From Enorma massiliensis phI (GTDB lineage: Bacteria; Actinomycetota; Coriobacteriia; Coriobacteriales; Coriobacteriaceae): a stretch of 64,000 nt of DNA. Positions 22,263 through 30,533 of this stretch are shown here, piece by piece; position 1 is the first letter of the stretch; the number at the start of each line of letters is the position of its first letter. The notes beneath the pieces were generated by a model. That model was not told the origin of the DNA. It did not search any database and was given only the letters and a program-made list of their open reading frames with translations. Position numbers and translations under genes: made by a program. Location of the stretch: assembly GCF_000311845.1 (NCBI RefSeq), contig NZ_HE978575.1, forward strand, positions 208,715 through 272,714, written 5' to 3'.

Positions 22263-23857
22263 TTCCCGTAAAATTCCCGTTTGCCTCGCGAGACCTGTGG
22301 TTCGATCCGCAAGGTCTTGACATCATCGAGGCAGACTACGCCATCTGCTCGACCGAGCGCGGCCAGGAGATTGGCCTCGTTACCGCCGATCCCTTCGAGG
22401 TGGAGGAATCGGCGCTCCGCGCGCCGCTCAAGCCGGTGCTGCGCATAGCCACCGATGCCGACCTTGACCGAGCCGATGAGCTCGCTCGCCGCGGCGAGGA
22501 GGCCATGCACGGTTTCCGTGATCTTGTGAAGCAGGACGACCTCGACATGAAACCGGTGGGGGTGGAGTATCTCTTCGGGGGAGAGAAGGCCGTCTTCTAC
22601 TTCGCCGCCGAGGACCGCGTGGACTTCCGCCAGCTCGTGAAGGACCTTTCCGCGCGCTTCCACACACGCGTCGACATGCGCCAAATCGGCGTCCGCGACG
22701 AGACGCGCCTCGTGGGAGGCATCGCGCATTGCGGGCAGGAGCTCTGCTGCGCGCGCTTCGGGGGCCAGTTCGAGCCGGTGAGCATCCGTATGGCCAAGGA
22801 GCAGGACCTTCCGCTTAACTCGGCGAAGATCTCGGGTGTATGCGGTCGCCTCATGTGCTGCCTGCGCTATGAGTTTGAAGCGTACAAGGACTTCAAGGGC
22901 CGCGCTCCCAAGAAGAAGGCGGTTATCGATACACCGCTCGGCAAGGCTCGCATCCAGGAATACGATACCCCGCGTGAACAGCTCATTCTGCGCCTGGAAA
23001 GCGGCAAGGTGTTCCGCGTGGACCTGGCCGACATGACCTGCTCCGATGCGGCTAAGAAGAAATCTGAGGAACAGGGGTGCGCGTGCCGTCCGGATTGCGT
23101 GACGCGCAGCGTGCTCGAGAAGCTCGAGAGCCCTGATATCGCGTTGGCGCTTATGGAGCTCGACCGCGAGAACGGCCTCGATGTGGGCGATGGCCTTTCG
23201 AGCGCCGACCGCATCGTGATCGATGGCGGCACCTCGCGCCGTCGCCGTCGTGGAGAGCGCGGCGATGGCCAGGCTGGCCAGGTGTCGCGCGGCGAAAAGC
23301 AGGGACGCGGCGCCCGTTCCGCCAAGGCCGCGCCGTCGCGTCGCCCCGGTGATGGCGGGCAGGGCGCTGCCGGGCAGGCCCAGAGCGGTTCCGGCCAGGG
23401 AGGTTCGCGCCGTCGCCGTAGGCATCTCTCGAGCGAGGAGCGCGAGAGCGCATTCCTGAGCGCCGCGGCGCGCGAGAGCCATCGGGATGCCGGGGAGGCT
23501 TCTTCTGAGAGTTCCGGACAAGGGGCAGGGCGCACGCGCCGTCGTCATCGTTCGGCTTCGGCGCCGCGAGCAGAGGCGCGGGGCGACGCGGCGAAGCAGA
23601 CGCCGCAAAAGCCCGATGTTCCCTCGGTGGCCAGCCAGGTTGCGGACGGCGATGTGAAGGTGTCGCGCCGGCGCCCCGGTGACGGCGGCGGAGCTCGCAG
23701 GAACGGTGTTGCTGGTCAGGAGCGGCCAAAGGCAGACACCGCCCGCGATGGCGCTGCGGATGGCGAGGGGCAGGCGCCCAAGAAGCGTCGCCGCCGCAGG
23801 CCGCGTAAGCCGAAGGGCTCGGCGCCGGGCTCACAGCCTCCCGCGTCTGAGGACTAG
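22250..23857 (+). CDS. ricT: PSP1/RicT-like stage 0 sporulation/RNA-processing factor with long basic tail
   Basis: A 535-residue protein of the YaaT/RicT family. In Bacillus, RicT with RicA and RicF forms an Fe-S complex stimulating RNase Y and phosphorelay signalling. The N-terminal 280 residues are the PSP1 domain, with the conserved cysteine pairs CGQELCC (C161, C166, C167) and CGRLMCC (C198, C203, C204). After residue about 340 comes 190 residues of Arg/Gly/Ser/Ala-rich disorder with repeated RRRRG and RRRRH clusters, absent from Bacillus RicT (about 275 residues). This tail suggests RNA binding. The tmk-holB-ricT order matches the Bacillus locus. RicA and RicF are not seen here. Confidence 0.88.
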   Translation: MPVVVPVKFPFASRDLWFDPQGLDIIEADYAICSTERGQEIGLVTADPFEVEESALRAPLKPVLRIATDADLDRADELARRGEEAMHGFRDLVKQDDLDMKPVGVEYLFGGEKAVFYFAAEDRVDFRQLVKDLSARFHTRVDMRQIGVRDETRLVGGIAHCGQELCCARFGGQFEPVSIRMAKEQDLPLNSAKISGVCGRLMCCLRYEFEAYKDFKGRAPKKKAVIDTPLGKARIQEYDTPREQLILRLESGKVFRVDLADMTCSDAAKKKSEEQGCACRPDCVTRSVLEKLESPDIALALMELDRENGLDVGDGLSSADRIVIDGGTSRRRRRGERGDGQAGQVSRGEKQGRGARSAKAAPSRRPGDGGQGAAGQAQSGSGQGGSRRRRRHLSSEERESAFLSAAARESHRDAGEASSESSGQGAGRTRRRHRSASAPRAEARGDAAKQTPQKPDVPSVASQVADGDVKVSRRRPGDGGGARRNGVAGQERPKADTARDGAADGEGQAPKKRRRRRPRKPKGSAPGSQPPASED

Positions 23858-23866
23858 CGGAAACCA

Positions 23867-23912
23867 GCCGGGCCGGAATCCGTCAATTGAGGGGTTTCGG
23901 CCCGGCTTCTTC
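23867..23912 (+). terminator. Terminator after ricT
   Basis: GCCGGGCC (23867-23874) and GGCCCGGC (23899-23906) pair as a perfect 8-bp stem, followed by TTCTT. It separates the tmk-holB-ricT unit from the ComF gene. Confidence 0.6.
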
Positions 23913-23946
23913 ATAGAGCGTTTGAGGCGAGGGGGGGGTGCTGCCC

Positions 23947-24750
23947 ATGGAAGATGCGCACCGCGAGGCTGCCGTGCCGACATGGCGGCAACGCATGCGC
24001 GAGGCCGCCCTCGAGGTCATCTCGCCGACGCGCTGTGCCGGATGCGAGCGCCCCGGTACTCTCTTATGCGACGGTTGCATCGCGCGCATAACGCCTATCG
24101 ATCCGGTGCATGCATGCACGCGCTGCGGCGCGCCATTCGGCGATGTGCTCTGCACGGAATGCGCGGGCGATGGCGCCTTCGCGGCATCCGACGCGCCTTC
24201 CGGTTTGCATGCCTGCGCGCCTGCGTGTGAGCCTTTGGGGAGAACGCTTGCGGCAACGGTATTCGAGGACCCTGTGCCGCGCATCGTCCGAGCGTACAAA
24301 GATGCTGGCGAGCGGCGTCTCGCCCAGCCCATCGCCGAGCTCATGCTGGATGCTGCCGAGCATGCTGAGGCTGCGGCGCCCGAACGGTACGGAGGCCTGC
24401 TCTCCGCTGCCGACGCCATCGTGTTCGTGCCTGTGACGGCCGCGGCGTTTTCGCGCCGAGGGTTCGACCATATGGAGCTCGTCGCTTCGACGTTTGCGTA
24501 CATGGCGGAAAAGCCGGTGCTCGATGCGCTGCTTAAACACGGCAAGGGCGATCAGCGCGCTCTTGGTCGTGCGGAGCGTCAAAAGCAGGCGCAGGGTTTG
24601 TACGAGGTGGTCGAGCCGGTTGCGGGCAAGCGCCTCCTTTTACTTGACGACGTCATCACCACCGGTGCAACGTTGCGTGCCGCCCGAGCAAGCTTGCTGC
24701 AGGCCGGCGCCGCGCGCGTTGATGCTCTAGCATTTGCCCGTGTCTGGTGA
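23947..24750 (+). CDS. ComF-family phosphoribosyltransferase-like protein
   Basis: A 267-residue double zinc-finger/PRTase protein related to competence factor ComFC. N-terminal zinc sites: CAGC, CDGC, CTRC and CTEC. The C-terminal half has the PRTase loop LLLLDDVITTGATL near residue 233 and the conserved VPVTAAAFSRRGFDHMELVA block. In competent bacteria ComFC assists DNA uptake; elsewhere the role is unclear, and comFA is not adjacent. The start could be ATG 23947 or GTG 23938; both lie after the G-rich GCGAGGGGG. The repeat array B begins 20 bases past the stop. Confidence 0.85.
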   Translation: MEDAHREAAVPTWRQRMREAALEVISPTRCAGCERPGTLLCDGCIARITPIDPVHACTRCGAPFGDVLCTECAGDGAFAASDAPSGLHACAPACEPLGRTLAATVFEDPVPRIVRAYKDAGERRLAQPIAELMLDAAEHAEAAAPERYGGLLSAADAIVFVPVTAAAFSRRGFDHMELVASTFAYMAEKPVLDALLKHGKGDQRALGRAERQKQAQGLYEVVEPVAGKRLLLLDDVITTGATLRAARASLLQAGAARVDALAFARVW

Positions 24751-24770
24751 GAGCGCGCCGCGCTGCGCCG

Positions 24771-24952
24771 CTTTCGGGCGCATTCCGGACGCTCCGCTCG
24801 TCTTCGGGCGACATACGGACACTGTCGGCGTTGTCGGGCGACATTTGGACACTCGATTCGTTTTCGGGCGATAATTTGCCATCTGGGAGGCTCTGAGCGT
24901 CCAAATCTCGCCCGACAACGCCCATGATGTCCAAATCTCGCCCGACAACGCC
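24771..24952. repeat. Family B convergent 30-bp array, best copy
   Basis: CGGGCG ends at 24780, 24810, 24840 and 24870, an exact 30-bp period, with conserved GGACACT about 15 bases on. The array then flips: CGCCCGA occurs at 24909 and 24939, also 30 bp apart, preceded by GTCCAAATCT. At the flip, TTTGCCATCTGGGAGGCTCT leads into GAGCGTCCA, closely matching the flip at 33175-33203. The spaces between units are not unique like CRISPR spacers. Confidence 0.88.
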
Positions 24953-25047
24953 TCAAGCCCGGCTCCGCCTGCCCGCCTGCCCTGCGCCCGGCTTCGCATC
25001 GCAGCCCTGTTTAGTGCCGCGAAACCCCACGCTAAGCGCCCGTGTTG

Positions 25048-25399
25048 TATAATTCCCCTCGTCCTCCCAGGCTGTGGTTGCGGGTGCGCCGCGCGCATCC
25101 TAGTCCATGACAGACGCGGTCAAAGGGACCCACGTAAGCACGCGTGTGCGCATGCGTGCGATCATGGCGCGTCCTAGAGGTAAGTCGCACCGTCCGTTTC
25201 TAGGGGCAATTCCGCCCCGCGGGCGAGCGGACAAGTCGTGATGCCATCGCGGTGGCTGAGCAAACGTTCCAGTGCGCAGGTGTGGGGGAAAAGACCAGGT
25301 CAGCTGGAGGACATCGCAAAAGGACCGCTTGCTTTCGTGGCGAGCGGAGCTCATAGGGTTGGCGCCGATTCCGGCGCGTGGGATGAAGAGGATCGCGCG
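25048..25399 (+). other. Long 5' leader upstream of the binding lipoprotein gene
   Basis: A TATAAT box at 25048-25053 (no clear -35) is followed by about 340 bases before the next start codon. The stretch is rich in short self-complementary runs, for example GGTCAAAGGGACC near 25117 and CTAGGGGCAATTCCGCCCC near 25201. I compared it mentally with T-box, SAM, TPP, cobalamin, RNase P and tmRNA signatures and saw none. It may be an uncharacterised structured leader; a 44-codon frame starting MTDAVKGTHVS at 25107 is also possible. Confidence 0.35.
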
Positions 25400-26356
25400 A
25401 TGGTGGATGGATTGAAGTCGAGGCTTGCACGGGCTGCGGCGGGGGTTGCCGCCCTCGCGCTCGCGTTTGGTCTGGGGGGCTGCTCGCTTGCCACGCCGTC
25501 GCTCGATGAGGCGGTAGACGAGACACCCGCTCAGGCGATTGCCGATTCCGAGCTCGTCCAGGCCGGCACGCTCACCGTCGCTCTCGATACGTCCGACGCT
25601 CCGCAGGTCATCACGGGCACGGATGGCGAGCTCGTAGGCTACGACATCGATGTCGCGACTGCGCTTGCCGAGAACATGGGACTCAAGGTGTCCTTCGTGA
25701 ACGCCACCTCGCCCTCGAGCGCGCTCGAGGGCGGCGAGGCCGATATCTACCTAGGCGCCACCGCCAGCGACGAGTCCGGCGACATCTCGACCGAGGGCGA
25801 GGTCCTGCAAAACGCGACCGCGATCTTCGGCATCAATACGGGTTCCACGAGTGCGGCGTCGACGACGGTGTCTGCGTCCGACCTCACGTCGGCCCGCGTG
25901 GGCGTGCAGGACGGCTCCGCTTCGCAGGAGGCGCTCGCTCGCGTGAGCGTCGTGGCGTCTAGCACCTACAGCAATGTGAACGAGTGCTTCGAGGCCCTTG
26001 CCGCGGGCGAGGTCGATTACGTTGCGTGCGACGCCACCGCGGGCGGTTACCTCGCCCGTTCGTACGAAGGCGTGTTCTTCGCGGGCACCATCAGCTCGTC
26101 GACCTCGTACGGCATCGCATACCTCTCGTCGTCGTCCGACCTAGCCGATGAGGTGAATAATGCGCTCGATGCCCTCGCGACCGATGGTACGCTCGATGCG
26201 ATTCACCAAGTATGGTATGGCCCGGTGCCGCTGAGCCTTTCGAGCGAGGTCATCTCGGGCGTCACCCTGGCTACGAGCGAGAGCGCGTCCGATGATGAGT
26301 CCGCCTCCTCGGACGGCGAGCCAACGATCACGGAGGATATCAACAGCCTCGATTAG
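25400..26356 (+). CDS. Amino-acid ABC transporter substrate-binding lipoprotein (family 3)
   Basis: A 318-residue exported lipoprotein. The ATG is placed at MVDGLKSRLAR because this gives a basic tip, a hydrophobic core and the lipobox LGGC with Cys28 as lipid anchor; the frame stays open upstream. The mature part has the SBP family 3 layout: GTLTVALDTSDAPQ, ELVGYDIDVATALAENMG (conserved GYDID), and a C-terminal DALATDGTLDAIHQVWYG block. It ends in an acidic Ser-rich tail. It probably binds a polar amino acid outside the membrane, but no permease or ATPase is next to it, so it is an orphan or works with a distant transporter. Confidence 0.86.
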   Translation: MVDGLKSRLARAAAGVAALALAFGLGGCSLATPSLDEAVDETPAQAIADSELVQAGTLTVALDTSDAPQVITGTDGELVGYDIDVATALAENMGLKVSFVNATSPSSALEGGEADIYLGATASDESGDISTEGEVLQNATAIFGINTGSTSAASTTVSASDLTSARVGVQDGSASQEALARVSVVASSTYSNVNECFEALAAGEVDYVACDATAGGYLARSYEGVFFAGTISSSTSYGIAYLSSSSDLADEVNNALDALATDGTLDAIHQVWYGPVPLSLSSEVISGVTLATSESASDDESASSDGEPTITEDINSLD

Positions 26357-26524
26357 CGCCGAGTTCAAGCGTGCATTCCGTACGGCGTCTAGCGTATGTG
26401 CCCGTGCGCGCTGCGCTCATTTCGATGAACGGCGCGTTCCGCAGCCTCAATGGCGCATGTGATGTCCGCGCTCCGATTGGGTACAAACATCATACGTACT
26501 GTCCCCGGATAGATAGGAGCACAT

Positions 26525-27109
26525 ATGGATATCACGGTCTCGGGACGTAAGACCACGGTAACTGATGCTCTGCGTGCACGTGTTGAAGAGAAAGTCGGCG
26601 AGGCGCTCAAGGTATTCGATATCGAGCCCATGACGGCCGACGTCGTTCTCCGTTACGAGAAGAACCCCTCGATTCCCGAGCCTGCGATCGTGGAGGTCAC
26701 TGTTCGTGCGAGAGGCTCGGTGATTCGTGTGGCCGAGCACGGGGCGGATATGTATGCCGCCATCGACCTTGCGGCCGATAAGGTCACGCGCCAGTTGCGC
26801 AAGTTCAAGACGAAGGTGGTCGACAACCGCCAGCAGGGTCCCTCGGCAGCCGAGGTTGCGCCGGTGCCGCCCGTCGACGATCTTGCCGACTTGCTTCTGC
26901 CCGAAGAGGAAGACGATCTGCTCGTGCGCGAGAAGGTCATCGACATCACCCCTATGACCGAAGAGGAAGCGCTCGTGCAGACCGACCTCATCGGACACGA
27001 CTTCTATGTGTTCGAAAATGCCACGACGGGCCTCATCAATGTGGTGTATCACCGTAAGAATGGTGGATATGGCATCATCAAGCCGAAAATTGAGAGCTTA
27101 GACGAGTAA
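26525..27109 (+). CDS. hpf: Ribosome hibernation promoting factor, long form
   Basis: A 194-residue long-type HPF that dimerises 70S ribosomes into inactive 100S particles in stationary phase. The N-terminal domain (MDITVSGRKTTVTDALRARV, ADVVLRYEKN, DMYAAIDLAADKVTRQLRKF) is the S30AE fold. After an acidic linker, residues 138-190 form the C-terminal dimerisation domain (REKVIDITPMTEEEALVQ, GHDFYVFENATTGLINVVYH). The ATG follows ATAGGAG. A clear terminator lies downstream, so it is monocistronic. Confidence 0.95.
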   Translation: MDITVSGRKTTVTDALRARVEEKVGEALKVFDIEPMTADVVLRYEKNPSIPEPAIVEVTVRARGSVIRVAEHGADMYAAIDLAADKVTRQLRKFKTKVVDNRQQGPSAAEVAPVPPVDDLADLLLPEEEDDLLVREKVIDITPMTEEEALVQTDLIGHDFYVFENATTGLINVVYHRKNGGYGIIKPKIESLDE

Positions 27110-27134
27110 AATACGTCTACTGCATGCGTAAAGG

Positions 27135-27169
27135 CGGGCGGCTGTCCATGCGGGGCAGCCGCCTTTTTT
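27135..27169 (+). terminator. Terminator after hpf
   Basis: GGCGGCTG (27137-27144) and CAGCCGCC (27156-27163) form a perfect stem followed by six T. The next gene starts only 16 bases beyond it. Confidence 0.85.
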
Positions 27170-27184
27170 GAGAAAGGCTTGTCG

Positions 27185-28135
27185 ATGAGCACTGCCGCGT
27201 CCGAAGGGTACAAGAACCGCTGCCGTATTGCGGTCGACACCTGCAGCGACCTCACCCCCGAGATCGCCGCGACCCTCGATGTCGATATCCTGGGCTTTCC
27301 CTATATTCTCGACGGCGTCGAGAAGGCCGACGACATCTGGACCTCGATGACGCCTAAGTGGTTCTACGACCAGATTCGCAGCGGCGTGAAGGCATCGACC
27401 GCGGCCATCTCGGTCGGTCGGTACCTCGAGTACTTCACCGAGTGCGCGGAAGAGGGGACGCCGACGGTGTACCTCGCCTTCACCTCTGCGCTCTCCTCGA
27501 GCTACGAGCACGCGTGCATCGCGGCTGACGAGGTGCGCGAGAAGTACCCCGATTTCGAGCTCTACGTGGTCGACAACGCGCTTCCCTGTGCGTGCGGTGA
27601 GCTCTTGGTGCTCGAGGCGGTGCGCCAGCGCGCGGCGGGCCTCTCAGCCGCTCAGCTCGCCGAGTGGGCGAACGAGTCCAAGACCTACGTGCACGGCTAC
27701 TTCACCCTCGATAGCCTCGACTCCCTTGCGGCGGGCGGTCGCATTCCTCCGGCGGCGGCGCAGATTTCCAGCAAGCTCGATATCAAGGCAAACCTGTCGT
27801 TCGATCTTTCCGGCTCGCTGACCCTCACCGGCGTCAACCGTGGGCGCAAGAAAGCGCTCAAATCGCTCGTGAAGGCCTTCAAGGAGAACTACGTCCTCGA
27901 TCCGAACCTGCCCATGACCATCGTCACCTCCGATTGCGAGAAAGACGGCGACTGGCTGGAGTCGGCGATCCGCAAGGAGCCGGGCTGCGCCGACCTCACC
28001 ATCATTCGGGGTGCCGTGGGCCCAACCATCGGCGCGCACGTGGGTCCGGGTATGGTTGCCGTCATTTTCTGGGGGAAGAACCGCGCCGACAAGGCATCGC
28101 TCACGGACCGTATCGCCAAGAAGGTCCGTGGGTAA
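27185..28135 (+). CDS. DegV family fatty-acid-binding protein
   Basis: A 316-residue cytosolic DegV/FakB-type protein. Such proteins bind fatty acids and can present them to the kinase FakA. Seen: the N-terminal IAVDTCSDLTPEIA (conserved D-S/T-x-x-D-L), the ISVGRYLEYF region, AFTSALSSSYEHA resembling the fatty-acid head-group site, the GYFTLDSLDSLAAGGRIP helix and a C-terminal GAVGPTIGAHVGPG motif with the conserved His. The ATG at 27185 follows AAAGG. It lies just after the hpf terminator. Several paralogues are usual per genome, so the lipid preference is unknown. Confidence 0.88.
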   Translation: MSTAASEGYKNRCRIAVDTCSDLTPEIAATLDVDILGFPYILDGVEKADDIWTSMTPKWFYDQIRSGVKASTAAISVGRYLEYFTECAEEGTPTVYLAFTSALSSSYEHACIAADEVREKYPDFELYVVDNALPCACGELLVLEAVRQRAAGLSAAQLAEWANESKTYVHGYFTLDSLDSLAAGGRIPPAAAQISSKLDIKANLSFDLSGSLTLTGVNRGRKKALKSLVKAFKENYVLDPNLPMTIVTSDCEKDGDWLESAIRKEPGCADLTIIRGAVGPTIGAHVGPGMVAVIFWGKNRADKASLTDRIAKKVRG

Positions 28136-28152
28136 GGAACGATCCATTTGAT

Positions 28153-28208
28153 CCATTTTGGGACGGGTTCAAAACGACTCATTTTGGAACGGGGTCAAAA
28201 CGGGTCAT
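28153..28208. repeat. Family E repeat, copy 1 (two direct units)
   Basis: CATTTTGGGACGGGTTCAAA, then CGACT, is followed 26 bp later by a second unit with CATTTTGGAACGGGGTCAAA. The unit matches, on the opposite strand, the palindrome at 47379-47440. It lies in the 91-base gap between the DegV gene and the dehydrogenase gene and covers the likely 5' UTR. Confidence 0.7.
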
Positions 28209-28226
28209 CTGATAGGAGAGATTAAC

Positions 28227-29357
28227 ATGGCAGAAACCAAGCAGCGCGTCGCGTTTATAGGAACGGGCATCATGGGCGCGCCCATCGCGGGCCACATCAT
28301 GGATGCTGGCTACCCGCTCACGGTCTACAACCGCACCGAAGCCAAGGCGCAGCCGCTCGTCGAGCGAGGCGCCGTGTGGGCAGCCTCGCCCGCAGAGGCG
28401 GTGCGCGATGCGGATGTCGTCTTCACGATGGTGGGATATCCCGAGGATGTCGAGGAGCTCTACCTGTCGAGCGACGGCCTGCTCGCGGCCTCCAAGCCCG
28501 GTGCCGTTCTCATCGACCTCACCACGAGCTCGCCCGCGCTTGCGCGCGATATCGCCGAGGCTGCAGCGGTGAGCGACCGCATGGCGTTCGACTGCCCTGT
28601 GACGGGCGGCGAGTCCGGTGCCATCGCCGGCACGCTCACGGCCATCGCGGGCGCGACCGAGCGCGACATCGAACCGGTCCGTGCGCTGCTGGAGACCTTC
28701 ACCGCGCGCATCTTCTGCTTCGGCGGTGCGGGCAAGGGCCAGTCGGCCAAGCTTGCCAACCAGATCGCGCTTGCATCCTCCATGGTTGGCATGGCAGACG
28801 CGCTCTCGCTCGCGCAGCAGAGCGGCCTCGACTTGGAGCAGGCCCGTAAGATGATCTTGACCGGCACGGGAGCATCGGGCGCTATGGACTCCCTTGCGCC
28901 CAAGGCGCTCGACGGCGATTGGAAGCCGGGCTTCATGGTGAAGCACTTCATCAAGGACATCCGTTTGGCGCTCGAGGAGGCCGAGGAGAAGGAGATCGCC
29001 CTTCCCGGTGCCGATACCGCGTACGCCCTCTACGACATGCTCGACGCTATCGGTGGCGCCGAGCTGGGCACGCAGGCAATTACCCTTCTCTATCAGGAGG
29101 AGGGCGATGCGGTTGCCGCCGGCCTCGATTGGTCGCTCTACACGAATGCACACGAGCATGGTGACGAGTGCGGCTGCGGCCACGACCATGAGCATGGCGA
29201 CGAGTGCGGCTGCGGCCACGACCACGGCGAAGGCGAGCACGAGTGCTGCCATGGGCACCATCATGATGGCGATCACGAGTGCTGCCATGGCGAAGGTCAC
29301 GGGCATCACGATCACGGCGAGGGCCATGAGTGCTGCCATGGGCACCATGGGAAGTAG
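28227..29357 (+). CDS. 3-hydroxyisobutyrate dehydrogenase-family oxidoreductase with His/Cys-rich metal-binding tail
   Basis: A 376-residue NAD(P)-dependent beta-hydroxyacid dehydrogenase. Rossmann motif GTGIMGAPIAGHI near residue 12, substrate-loop CPVTGGESGAIAG, and the catalytic Lys in GKGQSAKLANQ are typical; tartronate-semialdehyde reductase is an equal possibility. The normal enzyme ends near residue 300. From 309 to the end there is a 68-residue tail with 22 His and 10 Cys, made of repeats such as HEHGDECGCGHD (twice) and HECCHG (three times). Such tails bind Ni, Zn or Co in metallochaperones. AGGAGAG precedes the ATG. It probably shares a transcript with the next three genes. Confidence 0.88.
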   Translation: MAETKQRVAFIGTGIMGAPIAGHIMDAGYPLTVYNRTEAKAQPLVERGAVWAASPAEAVRDADVVFTMVGYPEDVEELYLSSDGLLAASKPGAVLIDLTTSSPALARDIAEAAAVSDRMAFDCPVTGGESGAIAGTLTAIAGATERDIEPVRALLETFTARIFCFGGAGKGQSAKLANQIALASSMVGMADALSLAQQSGLDLEQARKMILTGTGASGAMDSLAPKALDGDWKPGFMVKHFIKDIRLALEEAEEKEIALPGADTAYALYDMLDAIGGAELGTQAITLLYQEEGDAVAAGLDWSLYTNAHEHGDECGCGHDHEHGDECGCGHDHGEGEHECCHGHHHDGDHECCHGEGHGHHDHGEGHECCHGHHGK

Positions 29358-29363
29358 GCGCGC

Positions 29364-29831
29364 ATGACCGATCCCGCCTTCATCATCGCGTTCGTTCTCG
29401 TCTTCATTTTCAGCATCTACCTGGGGTTTACCGTGGGCACGTATGCGGGGGAGAGAGCCGCGACCTCGCGCGAGTATTGGGTGTACAACCTCATCGCGTT
29501 CGTTGCCTGCATCGTTGCGACAGCGGTTCTCACCCTCATTCCGCTGCTGTGTTCGGCGCCGCTGGGGTTCCTCGCAGGGTGCTTCACCGGCCTTAAGATG
29601 GGGTTCGGCGAGTCGAGCGGTCCATGGAAGAAGTTCGATCGGTTCTTTAACGTCAACAAGGGCCATCGCGCTCGCGCCGCTCGGGGGAGCGGCGAGGCTA
29701 CACGGCGCGCCCGCCACAAGGGAAAGGCGGCGCCGGATATGATTTCGGTCGCGCAGGAATCCGATGCCGGTCAAGGAGCCTCGCAGGGCTCAGGGCATGC
29801 CGCGCGCAAGGGCACACGTAAGAAGAGGTAG
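29364..29831 (+). CDS. Hypothetical membrane protein with basic cytoplasmic tail
   Basis: A 155-residue protein with two hydrophobic helices (AFIIAFVLVFIFSIYLGFTV and LIAFVACIVATAVLTLIPLL) and then about 70 hydrophilic residues rich in Arg, Lys, Gly and Ala, ending KGTRKKR. The tail should lie in the cytoplasm. No family recognised. It starts six bases after the metal-tailed dehydrogenase and ends six bases before the next gene, so an operon is likely. Confidence 0.72.
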   Translation: MTDPAFIIAFVLVFIFSIYLGFTVGTYAGERAATSREYWVYNLIAFVACIVATAVLTLIPLLCSAPLGFLAGCFTGLKMGFGESSGPWKKFDRFFNVNKGHRARAARGSGEATRRARHKGKAAPDMISVAQESDAGQGASQGSGHAARKGTRKKR

Positions 29832-29837
29832 GTTCGA

Positions 29838-30530
29838 ATGGCAGATATCACCGCGCAGGAACTCGATCCGCAGGAGCTCGCCACGCTGGCGCGCATCGAG
29901 AAGGACAACACGGCGCTCGCAGCGCTTATCGACGATCTGGGAAGCTCGAGCCGGCGCACGCGCCAGTTCTCCGCGCGCGTTGCTGCACTGCTCGCCCAGC
30001 ATGAGCCCGAGCTGCTCGCCCCGTACATCTCCGAGATGATCGACGCGCTCTATCGCCCCGAGGCGCAGACGCGCTGGGAGATTCTCGACGCGCTCACCGT
30101 GCTCGTGCCCGAGCACGCGAAGGAGATCGGTGCAGCGTACGAGGGAGCCGAGACCGCCCTTTTCGACGAGCTCTCTGCGACGCTCAGGCTCTCGGCATTC
30201 AAGATGCTCTGCACGTGGGGTGCCACCGAGCGCGGCCGCTCCAAGAAGGTGTGGCCGATCGTAGACGAGGCCATCCAGTGCTATCACGGCGACCTTGAGT
30301 ACCGTGACATGCTCGGCTACCTGTATGTTTTCGCCGAGGGCAAGATCGCGGGCGATGTTGCGGAGGAACTCGCCGCGCGCCTGCATTTCGATGCCGAGAA
30401 CGGCAAGGGCGCCTATCTCAAGGCGCGCTCGCGCGAGATTTACGACATGCTCGTCAAGCGCTTCAAGCTCGATGCGCCCAAGAAGAAGGCACGCGTCCAG
30501 AAGGACGATGTCGAGGACGAGGAGGAGTAG
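29838..30530 (+). CDS. Hypothetical HEAT-like helical repeat protein
   Basis: A 230-residue, almost entirely helical protein. Repeated helix pairs such as TRQFSARVAALLAQHEPELL, TRWEILDALTVLVPEHAKEI and LRLSAFKMLCTWGATERG resemble HEAT repeats. It ends in a charged tail (KKKARVQKDDVEDEEE). GAGGTAGG precedes the ATG. Three bases separate it from the dehydrogenase gene downstream. Function unknown; HEAT folds usually mediate protein binding. Confidence 0.72.
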   Translation: MADITAQELDPQELATLARIEKDNTALAALIDDLGSSSRRTRQFSARVAALLAQHEPELLAPYISEMIDALYRPEAQTRWEILDALTVLVPEHAKEIGAAYEGAETALFDELSATLRLSAFKMLCTWGATERGRSKKVWPIVDEAIQCYHGDLEYRDMLGYLYVFAEGKIAGDVAEELAARLHFDAENGKGAYLKARSREIYDMLVKRFKLDAPKKKARVQKDDVEDEEE

Positions 30531-30533
30531 CCC

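Noticed and set aside
24771-24952. CRISPR array
   Set aside because: The 30-bp period is suggestive, but the DNA between conserved cores is itself repeat-like, the array inverts half-way, and no cas gene is in the window.
25048-25399. RNase P RNA, tmRNA or T-box leader
   Set aside because: None of the invariant boxes (GAGGAAAGTCC, a tmRNA tag frame, or GGGTGGNACCGCG) is present.
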